Assembly: GCA_001689445.1 (NCBI GenBank) | Contig: LUJN01000043.1 | Coordinates: forward strand, 14,025 to 33,699 | Length of the DNA stretch: 19,675 nucleotides | Source: Bacteroidales bacterium M3 | GTDB taxonomy: Bacteria; Bacteroidota; Bacteroidia; Bacteroidales; Muribaculaceae | Reading direction: 5' to 3' | Made by a program: the position numbers and the translations under genes | In this document: positions 6,493-13,302 of the stretch, piece after piece | How positions within the stretch are numbered: position 1 is the first letter of the stretch | How the letters are laid out: each line of letters starts with the position of its first letter | The notes under the pieces: generated by a model | Told to the model about the DNA's origin: nothing | Database searches by the model: none | The model's input: the letters and a program-made list of their open reading frames with translations, nothing else

Positions 6493-7959
6493 CTACCGGG
6501 TCACGGCAAGCAGCTTTGCGTCGCGGTCGGAACGGAAGCAGGCAAAGCTCTCGAACAGGTCGGTGAGGGCGACGGAGGAGTTGCGCACCTGCTGCTCGTA
6601 GAGCGACGCGCTCATAGCGCCGGATATCTCCTTGCCCTGCAACGCACTGCCGACACCCGACACCTCGTCAAATAGCTTCATCTCCAGCGACAGCAGGTTA
6701 TAGGCCCCGACATCATTGTTGTGTGAGTATATCTGCGTCGGTTTCTGGTCTCCCTTGGCGCGGTAGGGTATCACGCCGTCGGTCGACGCCCACCGCTGCG
6801 CGACATCCTCCCACCGCGTCAGTGGCGAGAGCTGATCATCGGGAAAAAGCAGCACCCCTTTGGCCGAACTGCCCATGATATTGTCTATAAGGGTTATAAG
6901 ACGGTTGACATAACGCTGTTGGTCGACGACATCCTCGATAAAGGGGTGTATCTCGCCGTCGGTCAGCGGGTAGAGTTTGAGGACAAACGGGTGCTCGCCA
7001 TGGGGCCACGGCGAGGGAAACCGCGCCAACAGCCGCCCCGAGGAGGTAATCCATCGGCACACCCACTTTGCCCCCATCTCCCACCGGGCATCTATCGGCG
7101 GCATCCCGTCCCCCACCCTGCGGCGGCTCTCGGCCTCGATCGACGGGACATCGGACACCGGCACGGCATAGACGCGCCCTGTCGAACGGTCGTGACACAC
7201 AATGCGCTCCTCGGAGTCGAGCGTCCACACCTCCACGAGGCGGCATCGGCCCTGCGGCGCATGGTAAAACTGTGTCTCCACCCCCTCATCGCCTCCCAGC
7301 GGCGTGACGGGAGTGCCGGGTGACGCCTCCGCGAGCAACATTGACCTCAACGCGGCGGCACGACGGCGGTCGCCCCCGGCAAACCGCATAATCACCTCCG
7401 ACAGCGTCATGTCGTGGAGCATCCCCACAAGCTCGGCATCCCACCCGCGCGGGTCGCGCACGCCGCTGACAAAAAAACGCGACGGGTCCACATTGTCGAC
7501 CCACACACCGTCGCCGCGCATACGCCGCTCATGGACAATGCGCTGCACGGCGCATCCCGATATGACAAATTCCTCAAAGGCGCGGCTGTCAAGCTCGCGG
7601 AGCGCATTGGCGCGGTAGAGAGGCTGCAACGTCCCGTCGGCCTGAGGGTATGCCTCACGGAAGCGGCCTACAACAGTCTTGACGAGGCGGCGCATGAGAT
7701 TGTTGGTGAGCGGACGGTGTCCCGAGCGCACGGCGAGCTCGTACTCCGAGCAGGGGTTCCCCTGTGAGTCTATAGTCATGTCGTCCCATTGGCGTCCGTA
7801 GGTGTACCGCTTGAGCCGCTCGCGGCAGCTCCTCATCGACGCCCCCGCGCTCCATGCCTCAAAGGCGGCACGCAGCACGGTGGCGGTCGTCGGGTCGGAT
7901 GGGAATATGGTGTCGGGGCACGGCATGGCATCGGTGTCTTTCATAACGGTGTTTTTCAT
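6493..7959 (-). CDS. Phage-like portal protein, apparently short at the C-terminus
   Basis: Predicted 488-aa cytosolic protein that I assign as a portal protein, the dodecameric ring at one capsid vertex through which DNA passes. Supporting segments in order: an N-terminal helical part with NNLMRRLVKTVVGRFRE (86-102); a 'D-N-V-D-P-S-R-F-F-V' strand (155-164) typical of portal clip/stem regions; a beta-rich middle (VEVWTLDSEERIV); the core helix QQRYVNRLITLIDNIMGSSA (347-366), then KGVLLFPDDQL; and a late QGKEISGAMSASLYEQQVRN segment (441-460). The protein stops just after FRSDRDAKLL; related portals, from memory, continue for about 100 residues, so a shortened C-terminus is likely. Downstream DNA contains no frame continuing it. 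The start at 7959 is preferred over an ATG at 7944 because of its AT-rich leader. It is the last gene of the scaffold-capsid-adaptor-portal unit. Confidence 0.8.
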   Translation of the reverse strand: MKNTVMKDTDAMPCPDTIFPSDPTTATVLRAAFEAWSAGASMRSCRERLKRYTYGRQWDDMTIDSQGNPCSEYELAVRSGHRPLTNNLMRRLVKTVVGRFREAYPQADGTLQPLYRANALRELDSRAFEEFVISGCAVQRIVHERRMRGDGVWVDNVDPSRFFVSGVRDPRGWDAELVGMLHDMTLSEVIMRFAGGDRRRAAALRSMLLAEASPGTPVTPLGGDEGVETQFYHAPQGRCRLVEVWTLDSEERIVCHDRSTGRVYAVPVSDVPSIEAESRRRVGDGMPPIDARWEMGAKWVCRWITSSGRLLARFPSPWPHGEHPFVLKLYPLTDGEIHPFIEDVVDQQRYVNRLITLIDNIMGSSAKGVLLFPDDQLSPLTRWEDVAQRWASTDGVIPYRAKGDQKPTQIYSHNNDVGAYNLLSLEMKLFDEVSGVGSALQGKEISGAMSASLYEQQVRNSSVALTDLFESFACFRSDRDAKLLAVTR

Positions 7960-7977
7960 GGTTATAGGATTAAGAAG

Positions 7978-8529
7978 TTAAAAGATGGGGATATCGGGTG
8001 TCGGGATAAGCGAGATGGCGCGCTCGTCAAGCTCATACACCCCCTCCTCCGGCTCCATGACGCAGAGCAGACGCCGCAGGCGCGGCTTGCCGCCTCCCGG
8101 AGGGGCACTGTAGAGCACAAGATGTCCCGGATGGAGCACGGCCACAGGGGCATCAACACGCCCACGGCTATAGGGGTTATCCTGCCGCAAGGCCAGCGGC
8201 GAGCCAGCCGTGGCGATGGTAGCGGCCCGCGTCCACCCCTCGGCCTCGACCTCCACCACGCGGCGGCAGCCCGAGGGGAGCGTGACGGTCATCCGGCCAT
8301 CGGCTTGGATGGCAGGGGCGACATCGCGGGCGATATCGGTGAGCACGAGCATATCGACAGGGGCGGTGTCGAGCAGATTGGAATACCAGGCCCGCAGCTC
8401 GGCATGGAGCAGGCGGTCGAGGTCGATGCCGTCGCGGCGCTCCACCACGCAGTCCTCCCGCAAGGGGAGGAGAGCGCGGCGCAGACGCCACAGGTCGAGC
8501 ATCTCGGCTGCGGTGAGAGTCAGTTTCAT
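7978..8529 (-). CDS. Head-tail adaptor-like protein of the phage-like cassette
   Basis: Predicted 183-aa soluble protein lying between capsid and portal genes. Its ATG (8529) overlaps the capsid stop (8526) in an ATGA arrangement, implying translational coupling. Upstream in-frame codons exist, but the coupled ATG is clearly preferred. The N-terminal half is helical (LDLWRLRRALLPLREDCVVE, 11-30; LLHAELRAWYSNLLDTAP, 40-57). The C-terminal half is beta-rich, with MTVTLPSGCRRVVEVEAEGW (80-99) and HLVLYSAPPGG (136-146). I do not recognise a named family. Size, order and coupling fit a head-tail connector/adaptor, which is inference. It ends 18 bp before the portal start. Confidence 0.7.
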   Translation of the reverse strand: MKLTLTAAEMLDLWRLRRALLPLREDCVVERRDGIDLDRLLHAELRAWYSNLLDTAPVDMLVLTDIARDVAPAIQADGRMTVTLPSGCRRVVEVEAEGWTRAATIATAGSPLALRQDNPYSRGRVDAPVAVLHPGHLVLYSAPPGGGKPRLRRLLCVMEPEEGVYELDERAISLIPTPDIPIF

Positions 8530-9923
8530 GACTTGGCGGTTACACGCAGGTGGGCATTGGGATAGCGGAGCACCAGGCACGATGCCTCGGTGAGCACCAC
8601 GGCGTCGGTATTGCGCACGCCGCTCTTCTTGAGGTCGAGTTTCTCGGCCGAGAAGGGGATGTGGCTGTACTTCTGTATATACTCCGGGTCGATGACTATG
8701 CCGTCGGCCGAGTGGCCGCACTGGTCGAAAATCTCGGAGTGGAGTACATAGAGCGAGCCAAACTTCGTGTGAATCTCGTTGAAGTCGATGCCCCACTTCG
8801 TCACCTTGTCACCCGCCATGACCACGCGGTTGTAGTCGAGATTGTTGATGCGCTCGATGAGGTCGCTCCCGGCAAGGAGTATCTTGCGCGTCGAGCCGGC
8901 ATTCTCGGTAAATGCCTCGCGGGTGAGCGACACCATCGTGCGCAGGTCAAACGCCGTCGGGTCATACTCAAAGCCGCGTCCCGCCTGATTCCACACGCCG
9001 CCGGTGATGAACACCGTCTCGTCCTTTGCCGAGTCGGTAAAGCGGCAACGCGTGCCGAATAGGAAATTTTTCTCCATGCCGAGGCGCATGTCGATGACCG
9101 CCACCTCCTCCTGGTCGTTGAAGGTCCACCCCGCCTCCTTGTCGGCTATCTTCATCAGGGTCGACTGCTCGACCTGGGCCTTGAATATCTGGCAGAAATT
9201 GGAGCGTTTCACGGGCATCGCCGAAAACTGGGCCGTCTGCACGTCGAGTTCCGAGGCCGCGCGCCCCATCCTGACAAGTTTGGTCTTGGCCGCCAGCGCG
9301 GGCATCTTGCGCACACCGGCCGTCTCCTGTCCGTTAAGCGGAATGACCGTCAGCGAATTGTCATCCTTTGACACGACATAGAGCACGAGCTGCTCGCCGT
9401 CGGCCGCCGCCACCGACGGCACGAGTATTGTCTCGGTGGCCTCAAAGAGCTTGTTGTTGTCGGTCTCGACCATGGCGTGCTCATAGCCGTCGGATACATA
9501 CGTGGCATCGGCATCGACCGCCGTCTTGACCGCCGCCACGGTGGGCTTGGTGTCGACGGCATAGTAGTCGACCACCATACTTGCCGCCTTACGGCTGCCG
9601 CCCCAGCGCGATATCTGGTCGAGCGGGGTCGACATGGGGCGTATGCGCACGATGCGCTTGTCTATCTCATTGCGAAGCAGCGAGGGTGAGGCCTCGGCGG
9701 CGTTGTCGGTTGTCACCGGGCCGCCCACCACATGCGCGCCGCCTGCAGTGCCGGTGATGACAGCGCCGACCGCCATGGAGATGTCGCCGTCACCGAGAAG
9801 GCAAAGCAACGTGACAGCCGATGCCACGGCAAGGAGGGTGAACACCAATGCCAACGGGTCGAGCGTGCGCAGGGAGTTGGACATACGGGCGCGGAACGCG
9901 CCTGAAAGATTGTTGTTTTTCAT
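8526..9923 (-). CDS. HK97-type major capsid-like protein with N-terminal membrane segment
   Basis: Predicted 465-aa protein assigned as a phage-like major capsid protein. Evidence: LLRNEIDKRIVRIRPMSTPLD (82-102) followed by a long alpha/beta region; the 'R-K-I-L-L-A-G-S-D-L-I-E-R-I-N' spine-helix-like segment; and about 388-465 with FGSLYVLHSEIFDQCG, a conserved DPEYIQKY loop and a closing strand SCLVLRYPNAHLRV. These fit SU10/DUF5309-like or P22-like HK97-fold shells. Unusually, residues 1-78 form an extension with RxR basic residues, a strong hydrophobic helix (about 22-43) and a Gly/Ala-rich stretch (49-69) before the capsid domain. This predicts membrane anchoring or a removable targeting segment; no maturation protease is nearby. 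The upstream in-frame extension to 9965 would need a TTG start, so the ATG at 9923 with its AT-rich leader is chosen. Confidence 0.8.
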   Translation of the reverse strand: MKNNNLSGAFRARMSNSLRTLDPLALVFTLLAVASAVTLLCLLGDGDISMAVGAVITGTAGGAHVVGGPVTTDNAAEASPSLLRNEIDKRIVRIRPMSTPLDQISRWGGSRKAASMVVDYYAVDTKPTVAAVKTAVDADATYVSDGYEHAMVETDNNKLFEATETILVPSVAAADGEQLVLYVVSKDDNSLTVIPLNGQETAGVRKMPALAAKTKLVRMGRAASELDVQTAQFSAMPVKRSNFCQIFKAQVEQSTLMKIADKEAGWTFNDQEEVAVIDMRLGMEKNFLFGTRCRFTDSAKDETVFITGGVWNQAGRGFEYDPTAFDLRTMVSLTREAFTENAGSTRKILLAGSDLIERINNLDYNRVVMAGDKVTKWGIDFNEIHTKFGSLYVLHSEIFDQCGHSADGIVIDPEYIQKYSHIPFSAEKLDLKKSGVRNTDAVVLTEASCLVLRYPNAHLRVTAKS

Positions 9924-9969
9924 GGTAATTGAAATTTTGGGGTTAAAAAGATTTGGGTTCGTCAAACTG

Positions 9970-10464
9970 TCAGTCCCACACGCTGCGGGACGTGGAGGAG
10001 AGTATCATCGGGCCGTCGGTGGCGATGTCGGAGGCTGCGGCAGTGGCATTGCGGTCCTCCCACAGGGCGGGACGTTCCATCTCGATGGAGATGCGCTCGT
10101 TGCGTCCGCGCAGGTAGCCGCGCTGCTCGGCCTCGGCAAGGGCGGTTTCGGCGGAGGGACTCTCGGGGACCGGGATGTCAAAGCGGGCACGTGATGCCTC
10201 CTCGGGAGCGACCCCGGCGAGGATGTCGACGATAAAGTGCCCCACGCGGGCATCCTGGCCCATGAGACGCAGCAGTGCGTCGGCGGTCGCCGGTTGAGCC
10301 ACGGTTTCTGCGGGAGAATCGGCATCTTCGGCCTCAACGCTCTCGGGCGCGTCATCGGCAACTTCATCGGCTTCCCCCTCGGAGACTGCGGGTCGGTTCA
10401 AGGCATCCACCGCTTCCGTGGCAGCGTGGCTGTCGTGGAGGGGTGTCGGTAGGTTTTCTTTCAT
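9970..10464 (-). CDS. Acidic scaffold-like protein of the phage-like cassette
   Basis: Predicted 164-aa soluble protein that opens the cassette. Residues 28-56 are strongly acidic (EGEADEVADD and similar), followed by a helical segment ADALLRLMGQDARVGHFIVDILAG (61-84) and a second helix with ETALAEAEQRGYLRGRNERI (106-125). It ends with a separate ILSSTSRSVWD tail. An acidic, helical, low-complexity protein directly before the capsid gene is typical of capsid scaffolding proteins, and the tail could be the capsid-binding part; both statements are inference. ATG 10464 is chosen over a longer in-frame start because it lies just downstream of the promoter at 10491-10499. The capsid ATG follows 46 bp later. 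Confidence 0.68.
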   Translation of the reverse strand: MKENLPTPLHDSHAATEAVDALNRPAVSEGEADEVADDAPESVEAEDADSPAETVAQPATADALLRLMGQDARVGHFIVDILAGVAPEEASRARFDIPVPESPSAETALAEAEQRGYLRGRNERISIEMERPALWEDRNATAAASDIATDGPMILSSTSRSVWD

Positions 10465-10481
10465 AGCTGATTGTTGTTTCG

Positions 10482-10499
10482 GGTTACAATGCAAAGTTA
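10482..10499 (-). promoter_or_regulatory. Promoter of the scaffold-capsid-adaptor-portal unit
   Basis: The minus strand reads TAACTTTGC (10491-10499), an exact TAnnTTTGC -7 element 27 nt before the scaffold start, continuing into ATTGTAACC. The block TTTGCATTGTAACC (10482-10495) is identical to that at the second cassette promoter. The rest of the 140-bp divergent gap to the channel gene holds a CCGA triplet repeat (about 10549-10560) and nothing else recognisable. Confidence 0.6.
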
Positions 10500-10604
10500 A
10501 GCGCCGCCGCGAGGTCTTTGCCGACCATCCTGTCGCCCACCGATAACCAAACCGACCGACCGAGCGTTATAATGTTATTAGTCCACATAGAAAAGTCATA
10601 CAAA

Positions 10605-11354
10605 ATGCTACACGTTTCCGACAAGGCGAGGAAGAAAATGATGCAATGGATGCATTTTATCGTCATAATACTGTCATTGGCACTGATAGTATACATATCC
10701 TACGACACGTTTGCGGGAATATCGTTCCTCGACAACGACACCTACATGAACTTCCAGCTGTGGGTGTGCGTGGTATTCCTTGCCGATTTCCTGTTGGGGC
10801 TTGTATTTGCCCGGAACAAGTGGCATTATGTCAGACACAACTGGTTTTTCCTGTTTGTCTCCATACCCTACCTCAACATCATCAATGCCAGCGGGATGGC
10901 GTTCACCGAGCGTGAGCTGTACTTCGTGCGGTTCATACCGTTGCTGCGCGGCGCGCTGGCGATGGCAATCGTGGCGGGATACATCACCACCAACCGTGTG
11001 ACCGAACTCTTCGTCTCCTATCTCGTGGTGATGGCATCGGTGGTCTACTTCTCCAGCCTGATATTCTTCTATCAGGAACACACCATCAACCCGCTCGTGC
11101 CCGACTTCTGGTCGGCCCTCTGGTGGTCGTGCATGAACGCCACGACCGTCGGGAGCGACATCAACCCCATGACACCATTGGGCAAGATACTCGGTGGACT
11201 GCTCGGCATCCTCGGGATGATAGTCTTCCCGCTGTTCACCGTATATATCACCAACATCGTACAACGCTACAACTCACGCCGCCTGCTCGCCATAGGCATC
11301 GAGGAACAGGCACGGAAAGACGCGGCAGCAGCGGCAACCGCCAACGCGCAATAG
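10605..11354 (+). CDS. Six-TM voltage-gated cation channel-like protein (ion transporter family)
   Basis: Predicted 249-aa inner-membrane protein with the layout of a voltage-gated ion channel subunit: S1 17-35, S2 50-68, S3 79-95, S4 105-127, S5 133-155, a pore loop 166-187 and S6 193-218, with a short Ala-rich cytosolic tail. The pore signature NATTVGSDINP aligns with the potassium-channel TTVGYGD filter, but Tyr-Gly is replaced by a single Ser. S4 carries only Arg at 109 and 115 (plus 131), so voltage sensing may be weak. Potassium transport is therefore likely by family but not assured. ATG 10605 is chosen because its leader is AT-rich and the protein then starts with a basic cytosolic helix; ATGs at 10572 and 10518 are in frame. 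It is divergent from the phage-like cassette and is followed closely by the LRR gene. Confidence 0.78.
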   Translation: MLHVSDKARKKMMQWMHFIVIILSLALIVYISYDTFAGISFLDNDTYMNFQLWVCVVFLADFLLGLVFARNKWHYVRHNWFFLFVSIPYLNIINASGMAFTERELYFVRFIPLLRGALAMAIVAGYITTNRVTELFVSYLVVMASVVYFSSLIFFYQEHTINPLVPDFWSALWWSCMNATTVGSDINPMTPLGKILGGLLGILGMIVFPLFTVYITNIVQRYNSRRLLAIGIEEQARKDAAAAATANAQ

Positions 11355-11365
11355 TGCCATACCGA

Positions 11366-11398
11366 TTTGCCGCTCAAATCAGAATATACTAACTTTGC
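11366..11398 (+). promoter_or_regulatory. Complete Bacteroidetes promoter for the LRR gene
   Basis: -33 element TTTG (11366-11369), 20-nt spacer, -7 element TAACTTTGC (11390-11398). This is the best full match to TTTG-N19-21-TAnnTTTG in the window. It lies immediately after the channel stop and supports the LRR start at 11421 with a very short leader. Confidence 0.75.
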
Positions 11399-11420
11399 AC
11401 CTACATCAACCGATAAAGAT

Positions 11421-12248
11421 ATGACTACCCCCATGCAATCCAATCCTCTATCCCCCACAGTGACTGAGGAGCAGATCCAATGCTCCGAGCAGGACGACTT
11501 TGGCGTACACTATTCCGACGACGGACGCCGCCTGCTGCGCTTTCCCGAGGATGCGGGCAACCACCTGCGGGAGTATACCGTGCCCGAGGGTGTGACAGTC
11601 ATCTGCGACAATGCCTTCGAGGGTTGCGAGGGGCTGCGCACGGTGCGGTTGCCACGCTCGCTGAGGGTCATCGGCAACCTGGCATTTGACTCATGCGAGC
11701 GGCTTGAACGGCTCGACCTCCCCGAGGGGCTACTGGCAATAGGAAAAAATGTGTGGGCCAACTGCGAGCGGCTCACTCTCGTCGCCATCCCGTCGACAGT
11801 GAGAATCATCGGCGCCAACCCATTCTACCGTTCCGCCGTGAAGACGCTGATGGTCGCCTCGCCACGGTTTGCCCACAGCGACGGATGCCTGATTGACGTG
11901 GAGGAGCGTAGGCTCATATCGGTATTTGACACGCCTGAGGAGTTCATCACCCCGGCGGGACTTGAGATTATCGGCGAGGATGCGTTCCATGAACTGCGGC
12001 GCATGAAGCAGCTTATAGTCTCGGAAGGCGTGCGCGAGCTTCACCGTTTTGCGGTGGTGGGCTGCCCGGCATTGCAGTCGGTGACACTCCCCCCGTCGGT
12101 GAGCTACATCTCCCCCTCGGCGTTCTCGTTCTGCATCAATCTCCATGATGTCACTGTGCCCAAGTCGGTGGCTGCCGACATAGTTAAGCCCCTCTCCGAC
12201 GCCATAAAGACCGAGGCGGGAAGCGGCGCACGCGTCGTCAGAACATAA
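11421..12248 (+). CDS. Cytosolic BspA-like leucine-rich-repeat protein
   Basis: Predicted 275-aa protein made of Treponema/BspA-type leucine-rich repeats (LRR_5). A non-repeat N-terminus (1-47) precedes repeats of the pattern 'L-x-x-V-x-L-P-x-S-V-x-x-I-G-x-x-A-F-x-x-C', at about 49-71, 72-94, 95-117 and 118-139. After a divergent insert with CLIDVEERRLISVFDTP (156-172), repeats continue to about 248 (EIIGEDAFHELRR, LHRFAVVGCPA, YISPSAFSFCIN). There is no signal peptide, lipobox or C-terminal sorting domain, unlike the usual surface BspA proteins, so a cytosolic protein-binding role is the simplest reading. ATG 11421 is chosen because the promoter at 11366-11398 overlaps the longer ORF start (11367). 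The partner is unknown. Confidence 0.82.
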   Translation: MTTPMQSNPLSPTVTEEQIQCSEQDDFGVHYSDDGRRLLRFPEDAGNHLREYTVPEGVTVICDNAFEGCEGLRTVRLPRSLRVIGNLAFDSCERLERLDLPEGLLAIGKNVWANCERLTLVAIPSTVRIIGANPFYRSAVKTLMVASPRFAHSDGCLIDVEERRLISVFDTPEEFITPAGLEIIGEDAFHELRRMKQLIVSEGVRELHRFAVVGCPALQSVTLPPSVSYISPSAFSFCINLHDVTVPKSVAADIVKPLSDAIKTEAGSGARVVRT

Positions 12249-12258
12249 CGGACGTACG

Positions 12259-12461
12259 GTATGGGCGCTATACATAGCGCCCGCAGCCGCAAACGCAAAA
12301 AACCACAGGTAACCATGTCTATTTTGCATAAAAACAAGGTTACCTGTGGTTCTTAATCTTAAGAATATTTTGGAGAAAAGGTTTGGTTCCCTATGGTTCG
12401 TTTGGTTCTTCAAAAACTATTCCCTATTTGTCGCCGCGGGCGCTATGCATAGCGCCCCTAC
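12259..12461. repeat. Composite palindromic (REP-like/MITE-like) element
   Basis: Two inverted 28-nt ends, 12259-12286 and 12434-12461, match at 25 of 28 positions. Each is itself a near-perfect palindrome: GGGCGCTATACATAGCGCCC (12263-12282) and GGGCGCTATGCATAGCGCCC (12438-12457). The outer edge reads GTAtGGG/GTAGGGG. Between them lie the hairpin at 12301-12351 and AT-rich DNA without ORF. A structural relative is at 19565-19644. No transposase is present, and the right end overlaps the stop codon of the 53-aa gene. Confidence 0.7.
12301..12351. terminator. 14-bp hairpin, best as terminator for the minus strand
   Basis: AACCACAGGTAACC (12301-12314) pairs exactly with GGTTACCTGTGGTT (12338-12351) around a 23-nt loop. 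On the minus strand the stem runs into a T-tract (complement of AAAAAA at 12297-12302), giving a classical intrinsic terminator for the small minus-strand genes. On the plus strand it lies 53 nt after the LRR stop but has only a weak TTCTT tail. Confidence 0.6.
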
Positions 12462-12619
12462 TTTGAACCGTGACCTTTGAACTGTGCACTCCCAACGTGG
12501 CGCAGGGCCTGACGGCGCACGCGGCAGTAGTCAATTACGGCAGCCGCAAGGGTTGTCAACGTTACAGAACCGACGATAGCAGTCCAGGCAAGAATCGTAT
12601 GTGTAGCTTGAAGTTCCAT
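12458..12619 (-). CDS. 53-aa single-TM membrane protein
   Basis: Small ORF starting at ATG 12619 and ending at TAG 12458-12460. The protein starts MELQATHTILAWTAIVG, has one hydrophobic helix (about 8-29, ending AAAVID), then a basic juxtamembrane stretch DYCRVRRQALR (30-40) and a short polar tail. The positive-inside rule predicts N-out/C-in topology. It lies 107 bp downstream of, and in the same direction as, the 155-aa single-TM gene. Its last codons run through a dispersed CTTTGAACTGTGCACT repeat and into the palindromic element at 12259-12461, so the C-terminal tail may be repeat-derived. I do not recognise a family. The reading frame, TM pattern and neighbour support a real gene, but the short length limits certainty. 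Confidence 0.5.
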   Translation of the reverse strand: MELQATHTILAWTAIVGSVTLTTLAAAVIDYCRVRRQALRHVGSAQFKGHGSK

Positions 12620-12726
12620 GATTGGGGATGGTTAGCGTGTTAATTTTTTGTTCTTTCACCTTAAACGCCTCGACGGGGCGTGGTGGTTTCCGACCATGTG
12701 GATTGTTACGCTTTTTTAACACCCAA

Positions 12727-13194
12727 TTAGCATGACAGTTCCCGCCGACACCGATATCCCGCGCGCACATTGAGCGGCATCGCAGCTGACATCCCCACAG
12801 GTTCGCTCACATACTGCAGATGGTATCGGTCGGGGGCAAGAAAATCGAGCGTGAATGTGGCCGAGTCGACAGGCTCCCCGTCACCGCGTCCGCCGACTAT
12901 GCGCTCCTCCACCTTTATGTCACGCCCGGTCACGGTGACCTTTGCGCTGACAGCACCCGTGTCGGATAGCGGCGGCAATCCTCGCCGGATGATGCTCACA
13001 TTCCCATCATCACCCACTATGGCCTCCACAGCTGCCGTCCCGTCACCACCGCTAGACGAGAGCGTAGCCCCAAGCAGCCTCGTCACCGCCTCGCCACGCG
13101 CGGCAGGACGCAACGCCACTCCGGCAATCAATGCCGCAACAAGGGTCGCAATCACATAAAACTCCACCGACTGGAATATCGTCAACTGTTCCAT
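12727..13194 (-). CDS. 155-aa membrane-anchored protein with beta-rich soluble domain
   Basis: Predicted 155-aa protein with a single N-terminal membrane helix (about 11-28: EFYVIATLVAALIAGVAL) and a soluble, beta-strand-rich domain. Visible strands include DDGNVSIIRRGL (62-73), AVSAKVTVTGRDIKVEERIV (81-100), DSATFTLDFLAPDRYHLQYVS (110-130) and LNVRAGYRCRREL. No lipobox is present, and the helix is not followed by a clear cleavage site, so an anchored protein is likely. I do not recognise the family. A perfect -7 element at 13222-13229 precedes it. It shares orientation and single-TM design with the 53-aa gene downstream. Function unknown. Confidence 0.7.
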   Translation of the reverse strand: MEQLTIFQSVEFYVIATLVAALIAGVALRPAARGEAVTRLLGATLSSSGGDGTAAVEAIVGDDGNVSIIRRGLPPLSDTGAVSAKVTVTGRDIKVEERIVGGRGDGEPVDSATFTLDFLAPDRYHLQYVSEPVGMSAAMPLNVRAGYRCRRELSC

Positions 13195-13221
13195 ATCATT
13201 CCATCATATCATTATCGGCCA

Positions 13222-13229
13222 CAAATATA
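13222..13229 (-). promoter_or_regulatory. -7 element for the 155-aa membrane protein gene
   Basis: The minus strand reads TATATTTG (TAnnTTTG), 28 nt upstream of the start at 13194. No clear -33 element is seen. The rest of 13195-13302 is AT-rich divergent intergenic DNA, in which I could not identify a plus-strand promoter for the mechanosensitive channel gene. Confidence 0.55.
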
Positions 13230-13302
13230 GGCATATTAAACCATCCACACACATCGCATGTTTAGAATATACGCAATACTTACGTAAAAAACGTTTCAAC
13301 AG

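Noticed and set aside
7789..8565. 258-aa plus-strand frame opposite portal and adaptor genes
   Set aside because: Spans the borders of three coupled minus-strand genes and is rich in Gly/His/Arg, typical of an antisense shadow in GC-rich DNA.
9924..9965. Upstream extension of the capsid gene (starting MTNPNLF)
   Set aside because: It would require a TTG start overlapping the end of the scaffold gene region. The ATG at 9923 with an AT-rich leader is better.
10568..10573. TATAAT sequence upstream of the channel gene
   Set aside because: Looks like an E. coli -10 box, but Bacteroidetes sigma factors use TAnnTTTG and no matching -35 is present. Probably chance or part of the start region.
12241..12480. 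Possible CRISPR array in the repeat-rich gap
   Set aside because: Only paired palindromes and one hairpin. There are no regularly spaced direct repeats and no cas genes.
12531..12770. 79-aa minus-strand frame
   Set aside because: Overlaps both small membrane protein genes in another frame, with no domain or hydrophobic pattern.
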